DNA of 64,000 nucleotides from Streptomyces sp. NBC_00178 (GTDB taxonomy: Bacteria > Actinomycetota > Actinomycetes > Streptomycetales > Streptomycetaceae): assembly GCF_036206005.1 (NCBI RefSeq), contig NZ_CP108143.1:4741501-4805500 (forward strand), written 5' to 3'. Both the position numbers and the translations under genes were made by a program. Below, one piece after another: positions 28,250 through 36,789 of the stretch (positions are counted from its first letter, which is position 1; the number at the start of each line of letters is the position of its first letter). Below the pieces are notes generated by a model. The model searched no databases and had not been told where the DNA came from. It worked only from the letters and a program-made list of their open reading frames with translations.

Positions 28250-28687
28250 GTGTCCACCGAGTGGAGTGTGACGATCGACTGCGCGGACCCGGCCGCGCTC
28301 GCGAGGTTCTGGGCGCTGGCGCTCGGTTACGTGGAGAAGCCCCCGCCGGCCGGATTCGGGAGCTGGGAGGAGTGGTTCGCGCACCACGACGTCCCCGAGG
28401 ACGAGTGGAACGACGGCGCGTATCTGTCCGACCCGGACGGCGCGGGGCCGGACCTGTCCTTCATGAAGGTGCCCGAACCGAAGACGGTGAAGAACCGCCT
28501 GCACCTCGATGTGCGGGCCGGTGGCGGACGCGAGGTCCCGTGGGAGACGCGGTGGCCGCGGGTCGCCGGGACGGTCGCGAAGCTGGAGGCGGCCGGCGGG
28601 ACCGTACTCCGGGAGTACGCACTGCGGGGGCTCCCCGACCACGTGATGATGGCCGATCCGGAAGGCCACGAGTTCTGCGTGCTCTGA
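28250..28687 (+). CDS. VOC-superfamily (glyoxalase-like) protein
   Basis: A 145-aa protein; GTG start chosen because GAGGAGG lies just upstream. The fold is recognised from STEWSVTIDCADPAALARFWALALGY at the N-terminus and HLDVRAGGGREVPWE plus MMADPEGHEFCVL at the end, characteristic of the Glyoxalase_6-type VOC proteins common in Streptomyces. Members bind small molecules and serve as isomerases, dioxygenases or resistance proteins; the substrate is unknown. Followed by a strong hairpin at 28723-28758. Confidence 0.85.
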   Translation: MSTEWSVTIDCADPAALARFWALALGYVEKPPPAGFGSWEEWFAHHDVPEDEWNDGAYLSDPDGAGPDLSFMKVPEPKTVKNRLHLDVRAGGGREVPWETRWPRVAGTVAKLEAAGGTVLREYALRGLPDHVMMADPEGHEFCVL

Positions 28688-28722
28688 CTGCCGGGGCACC
28701 GTACGGGTGCCGTCAGCCGCCG

Positions 28723-28758
28723 CCGAGTCCCCTCCCGGGTGTACGGGAGGGGACTCGG
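28723..28758 (+). terminator. Terminator after VOC gene
   Basis: Perfect 15-bp stem 28723-28737 / 28744-28758 with a 6-nt loop. Confidence 0.82.
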
Positions 28759-29079
28759 GTACCGCGGCGAGGGCTCGGAGGGCCCTGTGGCCGGGGCTCG
28801 GAGGTCCTACGGGAAGGACACCACCTGCGAGGGGACGGTCGACGTTCCGGACGTGGGTGATCCGCGTCCCCGCCGTTGCTGAGGCGGCAACAAGTGACGC
28901 AGGAAGGGCGGCAGTCGGGCTTCTTCGTGCCGGGATCTCCCTGCCCGCGAGTTCATCCGATGGCGGCCGCCGTCGTGCCCGCCCCCGGTATCCCGGTATT
29001 GCGCCGGACCAGGAGCGTGGTGATCATTGAGGCGCTCGTCGGCCGGTCGAGTCGGCAACCGATCCAGGGGGAACCTTCC
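28759..29079. other. Intergenic region before the RibD-C-like gene
   Basis: No convincing gene in 320 nt. Frames open into the next gene from upstream are arginine- and proline-rich and lack ribosome sites. No clear promoter seen. Confidence 0.3.
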
Positions 29080-29670
29080 GTGCGCAAACTCGTGTACTAC
29101 ATCGCCGTCACCCTCGACGGCTTCATCGCGGGGCCGGACGGCGCGGATCCCTCGGGGCCCGACGGCTTCTGGCCGATCCCCGCCGACTACGTCCGCCACC
29201 TGGCCGAGGAGTACCCGGAGACCCTGCCGGCACCCGCCAGGCAGGCCCTCGGCGTCACCGCGGAGGGCACGCACTTCGACACCGTCCTCGAAGGACGCAG
29301 GACGTACGAGGTCGGCCTCCGGGCCGGAGTCACCGACGCCTACCCGCACCTGCGGCACCTGGTGTTCTCGACCACCCTGACCGAGAGCCCCGACCCGGCC
29401 GTGGAACTGGTCGCGAGCGATCCGGTGGCGCGGGTGCGCGAGCTGAAGCAGGAGGAGGGCAAGGACCTCTGGCTCATCGGCGGCGGTGAACTGGCCGGCG
29501 CGCTCTACCCGGAGATCGACCGGCTCATCGTCAAACTGGGCCCGCTGACCATCGGTTCCGGCATCCCGATCTTCGGCCGCACGGCCGCGTTCGACCCGCG
29601 CGTCTGGCGCCTCACGGACCACACCGTCATGGAGAGCGGCGCGGCGTTCCTCACCTACGCCCGCGGCTGA
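29080..29670 (+). CDS. RibD C-terminal / dihydrofolate reductase-like protein
   Basis: A 196-aa stand-alone RibD_C domain protein. GTG start after CAGGGGGAA. It begins with the DHFR-like strand RKLVYYIAVTLDGFIAGPDG and has the NADPH-binding elements VLEGRRTYEVG and LWLIGGGELAGALYPEIDRL, then the C-terminal LTIGSGIPIF strand. Such paralogues reduce pterin- or deazaflavin-like and other substrates, and few are characterised. It stands alone with no obvious partner. Confidence 0.85.
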   Translation: MRKLVYYIAVTLDGFIAGPDGADPSGPDGFWPIPADYVRHLAEEYPETLPAPARQALGVTAEGTHFDTVLEGRRTYEVGLRAGVTDAYPHLRHLVFSTTLTESPDPAVELVASDPVARVRELKQEEGKDLWLIGGGELAGALYPEIDRLIVKLGPLTIGSGIPIFGRTAAFDPRVWRLTDHTVMESGAAFLTYARG

Positions 29671-30380
29671 CGGCCTGCCGCTGACGCCCCCGCGCAGCCC
29701 CGGGGCCGGTCGCGAAACCATCCTGCCCGCCGTCGAGGGGCTCGTGGCCGGGCCCCTGCGTCCTGGCGGCTCCCTCCTGCGGGTCCATCCGTGCGCGTCA
29801 CCCGGGATCGCTCTGCGTGGGACAGCAGGGGGAGGGTGCAGGACAGGCCGGGGCCGGTGGGCAGCGCCGAGCCATGCGGTCTTCCTTCCCGGCTGTTCCT
29901 CCTGATCCGTGCGGCACGCAGGGTGCCTTCATCGATGGAACCAGCCTTCTCCGCCACGGCCCGGTGGCCGGTTCACCGAGCGTCGGCCTGACGGTGCACG
30001 TCGACGGGTGCCGCCGGCCCTCCGTACTTCTTTCCGTCGTTCCAGCTGTACGGCTCCAGTTCGGGTACGCCGGCGAGACGGGTTTCCATGGGCCGTCCTT
30101 CCGGCGCTCGCCCGCACACGCGGCGTCGATCCGTCGCCCCACTTCGAGCAGCGGGACCCGTTGGAGCCGGCGAACTCCGCGTGGGCGTCGCCCGTTCGCC
30201 GGCCCGGGCTCTCGCGTACCGACCGGGGCTCCCGCCGTGCGGGACGACGTCGGTCCCGAGAAGTCACCGCGGGCAATGCGCTTTCAGGCCGGACGGCTTC
30301 GGACCCGTTCGGGACTTTCCCGCCTTGCTCCGTCCACCTGTCGCGGAGCAGATGGGGTGATTCAGGCAACATGATCCAAT
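29671..30380. other. Poorly coding region at the edge of the accessory island
   Basis: About 700 nt with several overlapping open frames on both strands, none with convincing codon use or recognisable products. The least bad candidate is the 38-codon frame at 29973-30089 (minus). The region may hold decayed sequence left by insertion of the downstream secreted-protein genes. Confidence 0.35.
29973..30089 (-). CDS. Candidate 38-aa peptide, low confidence
   Basis: ATG at 30089 with GGAAGGA 7 nt upstream. The product runs from METRLAGVPELEPY through SWNDGKKYGG to RQADAR. It is balanced in composition, unlike the arginine/proline-rich shadow frames around it. By hand count 29 of 38 codons end in G or C. 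It could be a small peptide, a remnant of a broken gene, or chance. No modification enzymes are nearby that would mark a precursor peptide. Confidence 0.25.
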   Translation of the reverse strand: METRLAGVPELEPYSWNDGKKYGGPAAPVDVHRQADAR

Positions 30381-30409
30381 TTGCTTGACTCATCAACAGT
30401 AATTAGGGT
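30381..30409 (+). promoter_or_regulatory. Predicted promoter of the secreted beta-propeller gene
   Basis: TTGCTT (30381-30386), 17-nt spacer, TAGGGT (30404-30409), in a locally AT-rich stretch about 185 nt upstream of the gene start. Spacing and elements suit the vegetative sigma factor. Confidence 0.45.
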
Positions 30410-30593
30410 TTGTGCTTGCAAACGCCGCGCCCTTAACCGGCCAAAAGCACCTGGGCGCGGGCTTCGTGCTGCCTGGTCGCCGGGACGCGGGGGTCCCGGG
30501 GGCGATCGACGTCGAGAGCGACCGGCGCCGACATGCATGCGCGTACGGCGGATGCGTCGAGCGCGGTCGAACATGAACACATTGGAGAGAAGC

Positions 30594-31670
30594 GTGTCCC
30601 CCAAGAAGAAGACACTCCGTCTGGCGGTTCCGGCTGTTCTGGCGGCAACGGCCGTGGTCGGACTGACTGTTCCGGCCTTCGCCGACCTCCCGGGCGCCGG
30701 ATCCGGCTGGCAGCCGGTGACGTACTCGGGCGGCCAGATCCAGAGCAGCACCACGGAGGGAGAGGCGCGGGACGAGCTCAGCAACGTCCTTCACGCCTGG
30801 CACGCCGCGGACAACGACAACCTCTGGATCTCGCTCAACAACGGGCCCGCCCTCCAGCTGCCGGCCACGGCCGGATCGCCCGACCACGCCCAGTCGTCCG
30901 CCGCTCCCACGGTGATCTGGACCAAGGACGGGGGCCGCGGCAACTTCCGCATCTTCCACACGGGCAAGGACGGTCACATCTACCAGCACCGTATCCAGCT
31001 CACCACCAGCTACCAGTTGCCGGCGGCGCTGCCCAACGCCACGGAGATCACCAACAACGCGCGCACCAACACCAGCCAGCCCGTGGCCGCGGCGGCGCTC
31101 CCCAACAACTCCTACATGCTCGCCTGGAACAGCCAGTCCTCGGACGACATCTGGACGATGTACTACGACGCCGCGACCGGGAAGTTCAACCCCGCCGCCG
31201 CGGTTCCCAACGCCCGGAGCAAGGACGCGCCCACGCTGGCCGCGCAGGTGGACGACGGCAACGACCCCGCTCCCTGGAACCAGGTCGTCCTCGCCTTCGA
31301 GGGCACCGACTTCAACATGTACATGTCCCGGCAGCAGTACGGAACGTCCACCTGGACCAACCCGAAGAAGGTCGGTCCGTACACCACGCACTCGCCGTCG
31401 GTCGCCCTCACCGACAACGGCTACGGCGTGATCACCTTCCGGGACTACGACGGAACCGTCGGCAACTACCAGATCAACCGGCACGGCGACGTCATGGGCA
31501 GCTCCAAGGACGCGAGCTACGGCTGGACGAACAGCGCCCCGCTCGCCACGAGCAGCGGCCCGCTCGTCTACAACGTCATCACCGGTGGTGGCGGCGGCTA
31601 CAGCGGAGTGGTCTGGAAGCAGGCTGCCGACTTCCGTGGCCTGCCCACGCCTGCCGCCCCCCAGTGGTGA
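30594..31670 (+). CDS. Secreted beta-propeller-like (lectin-like) protein
   Basis: A 358-aa exported protein. The GTG at 30594 (GGAGAG just upstream) gives MSPKKKTLRLAVPAVL, a Sec signal peptide with cleavage after PAFA near residue 30. An in-frame ATG at 30573 is the alternative. The mature part consists of about 50-residue repeats of the kind found in propeller lectins: PVAAAALPNNSYMLAWNSQS, QVVLAFEGTDFNMYMSRQQ, SVALTDNGYGVITFRDYDG, SGVVWKQ. No catalytic motif is seen. It precedes the CdtB-like chimera by 335 nt in the same orientation, so a role in glycan binding alongside that toxin is inferred. Confidence 0.72.
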   Translation: MSPKKKTLRLAVPAVLAATAVVGLTVPAFADLPGAGSGWQPVTYSGGQIQSSTTEGEARDELSNVLHAWHAADNDNLWISLNNGPALQLPATAGSPDHAQSSAAPTVIWTKDGGRGNFRIFHTGKDGHIYQHRIQLTTSYQLPAALPNATEITNNARTNTSQPVAAAALPNNSYMLAWNSQSSDDIWTMYYDAATGKFNPAAAVPNARSKDAPTLAAQVDDGNDPAPWNQVVLAFEGTDFNMYMSRQQYGTSTWTNPKKVGPYTTHSPSVALTDNGYGVITFRDYDGTVGNYQINRHGDVMGSSKDASYGWTNSAPLATSSGPLVYNVITGGGGGYSGVVWKQAADFRGLPTPAAPQW

Positions 31671-31830
31671 TTCCACGCCCCGGCGGGATGCCGGTACCGG
31701 CACGGTAGAGACCACCCGTCCGCTGCCGCACCCTCCCGCTCGGCCCTGTCCACCTCTGCGCACGGGCACTCGCTCCGGTCCCGCGCAGCGGTGACCTCGG
31801 GCGCCGGTCCGTCCCGGCGCCCGCGAACAC

Positions 31831-31873
31831 GACGGTCCCGACATCGATGCCTGAAGCCGGTGTCGGGACCGTC
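31831..31873 (+). terminator. Terminator between propeller gene and CdtB-like gene
   Basis: Perfect 13-bp stem GACGGTCCCGACA (31831-31843) / TGTCGGGACCGTC (31861-31873) with a 17-nt loop. It suggests that the two secreted-protein genes are separate transcription units or are separated by an attenuator. The remaining 31671-32005 shows no gene. Confidence 0.65.
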
Positions 31874-32005
31874 GCGCATTTCCCGGGGGTGCCCGGCCCG
31901 CAGGTCCGGGACGCGGCCGGCACGCCGCAGGCGAGTCGCCCACGGCCACCGGACGAGCACGGGCCTCCCCACTCACCACACGCATCGATGCAGAAATGAG
32001 CTCAC

Positions 32006-35000
32006 GTGAGAAGCCTCAGACCGGTTGCCGTACTGGTGTCCGGCCTATTGCTGTCCCTAGGCCTGCCGTCGCTCGCGGTGGGCCAGGCCATGGCCTCCCC
32101 GGCGAAGGCGCCCGCCGCGACTTCGGGGCCGGGTGCGGAAGGACCGGACCTCACCGGTGCCAACCGGGCCACCTCGCCCCCCGGCATGCCGGACTGGTCG
32201 CGAGCGGGCTACCGGGGCGGTTCCCCGCTTCCCGGCGACGGCGAGATGACCAGCGACGCATCCTGCCTCATCACCCCCGCACGGCTCTCGTCCGAGTACA
32301 AGGTGACCGCGGACGACGGTGCCGATGACACGACCGGCCTGCAGCGCGCCATCGACGACATCAAGAGCCAGTGCTCGCCGTCGGCCAGCTACGACCGGCT
32401 CTCGCTCATCACCCTGCCCTCCGGACGCATCGACCTCTCCCGTCAGATCTACGTGGACGCGAGCTTCCTGGTCGTCCGCGGGCAGGGCTCCGGCGACGGC
32501 GGCACGAAGCTGGTGTTCCGGCCGGACGTCAACACCCGCTACGACACGGTGGTCAACGGGCGCTGGGACCAGGACAGCATGAAGGCCGGCAGCGGCAGCG
32601 ACATCGGCACGGGCGGCTGGATGTGGCCGGGCCGCGGGATGTTCCGGGTGCAGACCCGGGACGTCGCCGACCGGTACAAGGACGACTGGGCGGCCGCTGC
32701 GGCCAACCGCAAGGACATCTTCGAGGGCTCGGTCAACCAGCACTGGGCGTCGGGCGTCAAGGTCGCGGGTGCGGCGGGGGACACGGCGTACTCCGCCCGC
32801 AAGGGCAGCACGACCGTCCAGCTGATCTCGACGGCCCCCATGTCCAAGTTCGTACCGGGCGGCTACGTCTGGGTGGGCGCGGCCAACAGCGTCAAGTTCT
32901 ACGAGCAACAGGGCGTCAGCGACGAGGGCATGATGGAAGACCTCCACATGCGCCAGCAGATGTTCAGGGTTCTCGACGTCGACGCCGGTGCCAGAACGAT
33001 CAGGCTCGACCGTCCGCTGGAGTGGGACCTGCCGGTGGACTCCACCTCGGACGGCTCCGATGCACTGGGCGACAAGCCGTATGCGAGCAAGGTCACTCCC
33101 CTGAACGTCGTGGAGGGAGTGGGCTTCGAGAACTTCGCGTTCACCCAGGACATGAACGGCGTGCCGAAACTGGGCGGTGGGACCTACCAGCTCACCCCGG
33201 AGCAGGCAGTCCACAACTACGGCAACATAGCCCCCGAGTACGCCATGCACGGCATCGTGTACAAGTGGGCCGCCAACAGCTGGGCCCGCGGGCTCAAGGC
33301 GACCATGACCGGCTCGCACCCGATCGTCACGGAGAACGCCCTCAACCTGCAGATCGAGCGCAACAGCTTCGACGGTGCCTGGAACAAGGGCAAGGGAGGC
33401 AACGGCTACCTGCGCGGCAGCCGTGTGTGGAACTCCCTGTGGGCCTACAACCTCAGCCGCAATCTGCGCCACTTCACCTTCCAGTGGTCGGCCAGTGGGA
33501 ACGTCGCCTTCCGTAACGACCTCGACTCCGACCTGAACCTCCACGGTGGCTGGGAGCACGACAACCTGTTCGAAGGGAACACCGTCAGGGTTCCGTACGA
33601 GCACCGCTCGGCCAACTGCCAGGCGAACTGCGGCGGCGAGGGCGGTGAGATCGACGAGGGCACCTGGTACCCCGTCTGGTGGGCGGCCGGGCCCAAGGCG
33701 GTCAAGTGGTCCGGTTCCTCCGGCCCGCAGAACGTCTTCTACAACAACACGCTGATCAAGCAGACCACCCCCGGCGGAGCGTTCGAGCCGTACACCCCGT
33801 ACGGCGCGCAGTCCGGCACCGCGTTCCAGTTCGGTTCCAAGAACGACGAGCCCGACGAGTTCGAGTCCCTCAGCCAGGGCGGGCAGGCGATCCCCGACTG
33901 GACCGGCCGGGAAACCCTGGACTACAAGGGCCACGGAGTGGTTCCCGCCGATCTGGGCAAGCGGCCGTCCCTCTTCCTGGCGAAGGTCGACGGCCAGCTC
34001 GACCCCCGCGCCGGAACGACGAGGAACGTCGCCACCTGGAACATGCAGGGCGCGACCACCACCAAGAACGGCAGTACCTGGGACAAGTACCGAGACGTGC
34101 GCAGCCTGCTGGAGGGCGGTTCGAACGGCGCCGACGTCGTTCTCCTCCAGGAGGCCGGTGTGCCGCCGACGGGCGCGGCTGCCCGGATCACCCTGGTGGG
34201 CGACTACGCCCAGACCCACTACACGCGTCCCGACGGCACGCAGCCCCGGATCCGGGAATACCGCTTCCAGCCCACACCGAGCCGGGCCAACGGATACATC
34301 TACTGGCTGCACACCAATGACACCGCCGACGGCGGGTACGGACGCGTCAACCTCGCTGTGGCCAGCCGTACACGGATCGCCCCGGAGGACCTGTTCGTCG
34401 TCAGCCCGGGTGTACAGGGCGGCCGGCCCGCGCTCGGCGTCCGGATCGGTGGCGTCGTCTACTTCACCGTGCACGCCAGTGCGGACAACAGTGGCGCCGA
34501 CGCTCCGGCCCTGCTGAGCAACATCGCCGACGTGATGTCCGGTCTGGGCCCCGACGACCAGGCGCTGCCCTGGGCTGCGGGCGGCGACTTCAACCGCGAG
34601 CCCGGCGATCTGCGAGCCGGAGCGGTCGCGGCGGGGATGCCATGGCTGGGCACGGTGGCATCCACTGCTCCGACACACCACAATCCGTCACGGACGCTCG
34701 ACTACATGGTCACGCCCCGCATCGCGGAACTGGGAGGGATCCAGCCCGACGCGACGGCCGTGATGACCGATTACAACGACTCCGACCACTACCCCGTCTT
34801 CACCCGCTTCAGGGACCTGCCGGACAGTGCCCCCGCACCGTCCAGCACGCCGGCACTCCCGCGGAACGACGTCATCGTGATGAGCGCCCACACCCTCAAT
34901 GTGGCAGGGTTCGCCAGCGCCGGCAGCAACGTGATCGGCGACGTGAAGTTCGACTACAAGAACCCGGGTGCGAACCTGAAGTTCGGACTCCAGGAGTCCT

Positions 35001-35734
35001 CCGAACATCCCGGCTACTTCAACCTGCTCTCCAAGGATCCGAAGTACTTCAACCAGTACCTGGGACAGGAGGGCGGAAAGCTCGACGGCAAGATCGTCCT
35101 CTGGAAGACCCCGGCGCTCGACCAGCTGTGGAAGCCGAACTACGAGGGCGACGGAACCTGGAGCCTGGAGAACTTCAAGACCGGGCAGTTCCTCACGGCG
35201 GACCTCAAGGGGGGCGCGCTCTTCGCCCACAACCAGGTCGACCAGGCGGCCAACCAGCGCTGGTTCCTGCGGGACACCGAGGCCACGAGCAGTCGCAACG
35301 AGGTACTGCTGAGGTCGAAGGACGGGGCGCCCTGGATCCTCAACGCCTGGAGCGACGCCATCGACGAATACCCGGTCGTGCTCGACGAGGACGACGACGC
35401 GCCCGAGGAGCAGTTCATCACCATCCCGGCAGGCAGGACCGGTCAGGACGAGTGCTACTACCTGGCCAACGACGGTCGCTACATGACGTCGACGGGCGAC
35501 GCGGGGACACCTGCCAACAACAACCACGTCACCATGCATGAGTTCGTGCCCAACGCCGACAGCTTCCTGTGGTGTCTGGAACCCGCGCAATACGGATTCC
35601 TGCTGGGCAATCACACGGGTCCCGATGATCGCGACGAGCCCCTGTATCTCACAGGCGGCGGATTGCACGGGCGAGTGACGATCACGGACCGGCCCGACTG
35701 GGCGGCGGACGTCTGGGACCTGTCGCCCGTGTGA
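32006..35734 (+). CDS. Secreted chimera: beta-helix, CdtB-like nuclease, lectin-like C-terminus
   Basis: A 1242-aa exported protein; GTG start, Sec signal peptide ending near QAMA (residues 29-32). Residues about 95-640 resemble a right-handed beta-helix (LITLPSGRIDLSRQIYVDASFLVVRGQG; repeated N/F/V turns such as DNLFEGNTV). Residues about 672-935 are a DNase I-fold domain matching CdtB in order: ATWNMQG (676-682), LLQEAG with Glu716, RVNLAVASR, RPALGVRIG, FTVHA with His823, GDFN with Asp861/Asn863, THHNPSRTLDYM with Asp899, SDHYPV with Asp927/His928. All catalytic and metal residues expected for CdtB are present. Residues about 950-1242 form a lectin-like region with QxW-like ANQRWF and LWCLEP motifs. 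It probably acts as a secreted genotoxin or nuclease; delivery and target are unknown. The weak ribosome site leaves the start slightly uncertain. Confidence 0.85.
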   Translation: MRSLRPVAVLVSGLLLSLGLPSLAVGQAMASPAKAPAATSGPGAEGPDLTGANRATSPPGMPDWSRAGYRGGSPLPGDGEMTSDASCLITPARLSSEYKVTADDGADDTTGLQRAIDDIKSQCSPSASYDRLSLITLPSGRIDLSRQIYVDASFLVVRGQGSGDGGTKLVFRPDVNTRYDTVVNGRWDQDSMKAGSGSDIGTGGWMWPGRGMFRVQTRDVADRYKDDWAAAAANRKDIFEGSVNQHWASGVKVAGAAGDTAYSARKGSTTVQLISTAPMSKFVPGGYVWVGAANSVKFYEQQGVSDEGMMEDLHMRQQMFRVLDVDAGARTIRLDRPLEWDLPVDSTSDGSDALGDKPYASKVTPLNVVEGVGFENFAFTQDMNGVPKLGGGTYQLTPEQAVHNYGNIAPEYAMHGIVYKWAANSWARGLKATMTGSHPIVTENALNLQIERNSFDGAWNKGKGGNGYLRGSRVWNSLWAYNLSRNLRHFTFQWSASGNVAFRNDLDSDLNLHGGWEHDNLFEGNTVRVPYEHRSANCQANCGGEGGEIDEGTWYPVWWAAGPKAVKWSGSSGPQNVFYNNTLIKQTTPGGAFEPYTPYGAQSGTAFQFGSKNDEPDEFESLSQGGQAIPDWTGRETLDYKGHGVVPADLGKRPSLFLAKVDGQLDPRAGTTRNVATWNMQGATTTKNGSTWDKYRDVRSLLEGGSNGADVVLLQEAGVPPTGAAARITLVGDYAQTHYTRPDGTQPRIREYRFQPTPSRANGYIYWLHTNDTADGGYGRVNLAVASRTRIAPEDLFVVSPGVQGGRPALGVRIGGVVYFTVHASADNSGADAPALLSNIADVMSGLGPDDQALPWAAGGDFNREPGDLRAGAVAAGMPWLGTVASTAPTHHNPSRTLDYMVTPRIAELGGIQPDATAVMTDYNDSDHYPVFTRFRDLPDSAPAPSSTPALPRNDVIVMSAHTLNVAGFASAGSNVIGDVKFDYKNPGANLKFGLQESSEHPGYFNLLSKDPKYFNQYLGQEGGKLDGKIVLWKTPALDQLWKPNYEGDGTWSLENFKTGQFLTADLKGGALFAHNQVDQAANQRWFLRDTEATSSRNEVLLRSKDGAPWILNAWSDAIDEYPVVLDEDDDAPEEQFITIPAGRTGQDECYYLANDGRYMTSTGDAGTPANNNHVTMHEFVPNADSFLWCLEPAQYGFLLGNHTGPDDRDEPLYLTGGGLHGRVTITDRPDWAADVWDLSPV

Positions 35735-35814
35735 CCGGATGATGTCGCCTGAGGCCGTGTGAGACAGCCCCGGGGAGACCGTGTCCGACCGGATGGCGGA
35801 CACCACCCTCACCG

Positions 35815-35863
35815 ACCGGCCTGTCGCGGCGCGCGGATCCACCCGCTGCCGCGACAGGCCGGT
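35815..35863. terminator. Bidirectional terminator between CdtB-like gene and SirB1-like gene
   Basis: Perfect 16-bp stem 35815-35830 / 35848-35863, 17-nt loop, between two convergent genes. Confidence 0.78.
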
Positions 35864-35902
35864 GCCGTGTCGTCCACAGCCCGGATCCGCCTGTCGCAAG
35901 GC

Positions 35903-36760
35903 CTAGTTCAGCAGCGCCCTGGCGGCCTGGGCGCGATGGCGGATGGCCTCGGCCGCCGTCGGCTCGATACCGTCGACGATCTCGGCGTACTCGTCCATCT
36001 CGGCCGCTCCGCGCATGAACTCGCCCCGCTGCACGAGGAGCTGGGCCCGTTCGTAGCGGAGCCTGGCCGGGTGCGAGGGCAGCAGCAGGGAGAGTTCGAG
36101 CGCCCACAGCGCCACGTCGGTGCGCTCGGGGCGGGCCGACGCCCAGGCCCTGACGTTGTTCAGGATGCGCAGCACCGTCTCCAGCGGCCTCGCGGGTACG
36201 AGCATCGACGGCTCCAGCGCCGCCCCCGTCGTACCGGCCACCAGCAGTCCGGCGTCCTCGCCGCTCAACGGGACGCCCCCGGCGAAGGGGTCGGCCAGCA
36301 CGCGCTGCGCCGGGTCGCCGAAACCGACGACGTAGTGTCCGGGGAGGGCCACCCCGTACACGGGGGCGCCGGCCCGCCGCGCGACCTCGATCCAGACCAC
36401 GGAGAGCAGGATGGGCAGTCCCCTGCGGCGCCGCAGCACCTGTTGCAGCAGCGATGACTCGAGCCGCTGGTAGTCCGGCGGCGAGCCCGTGAAACCGCAG
36501 CGCCCGCCGAGGAGTTCCGCGAGCGAGGACGCCCAGGCGCGGGCGTCGCGGGCGCCGTAGGGGAGGAGGCCGGCCAGCCGGTCGAGCTCGATCTGCGCGG
36601 CGTCGATGCCGTACGGATCGGCCTCCCCGGCGGGGCCGGGTGCCGCATACGCCTCCGCCCCCAGCAGCAGGCACAGCAGCGCGAGGTCCGGGCGCTCGGC
36701 GCGCGCCTCCTCGGCGAACCGTCGCCGTCGCTCGGCGGTGGCGGAATCCTGGGCGTTCAT
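35903..36760 (-). CDS. SirB1-family transglutaminase-like / TPR protein
   Basis: A 285-aa protein with a transglutaminase-like N-terminal domain of the SirB1 type. RCGFTGSPPDYQRLESSLLQQVLRRRRGLPILLSVVWIEVARRAG is followed by VALPGHYVVGF with the conserved His. Tetratricopeptide-like helices fill the C-terminus (ALWALELSLLLPSHPARLRYERAQLLVQRGEF). The ATG at 36760 is chosen; a GTG two codons upstream is possible. Cellular role is not established. It lies directly beside the GNAT gene on the same strand with a 29-nt gap. Confidence 0.82.
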   Translation of the reverse strand: MNAQDSATAERRRRFAEEARAERPDLALLCLLLGAEAYAAPGPAGEADPYGIDAAQIELDRLAGLLPYGARDARAWASSLAELLGGRCGFTGSPPDYQRLESSLLQQVLRRRRGLPILLSVVWIEVARRAGAPVYGVALPGHYVVGFGDPAQRVLADPFAGGVPLSGEDAGLLVAGTTGAALEPSMLVPARPLETVLRILNNVRAWASARPERTDVALWALELSLLLPSHPARLRYERAQLLVQRGEFMRGAAEMDEYAEIVDGIEPTAAEAIRHRAQAARALLN

Positions 36761-36789
36761 GTGCACACGTACCCCTGCTGCTGTCCCCG

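Noticed and set aside
29817..30396. Larger overlapping frames (185 aa plus, 155 aa minus) in the island edge
   Set aside because: Arginine/proline/serine-rich, no ribosome sites with proper spacing, mutually overlapping, no domain.
32057..34681. 874-aa antisense frame under the CdtB-like gene
   Set aside because: Valine/glycine/arginine-rich shadow; the plus strand has signal peptide and catalytic motifs.
29671..35900. Prophage or integrative element around the CdtB-like gene
   Set aside because: No integrase, att-like repeats, tRNA or phage structural genes were seen.
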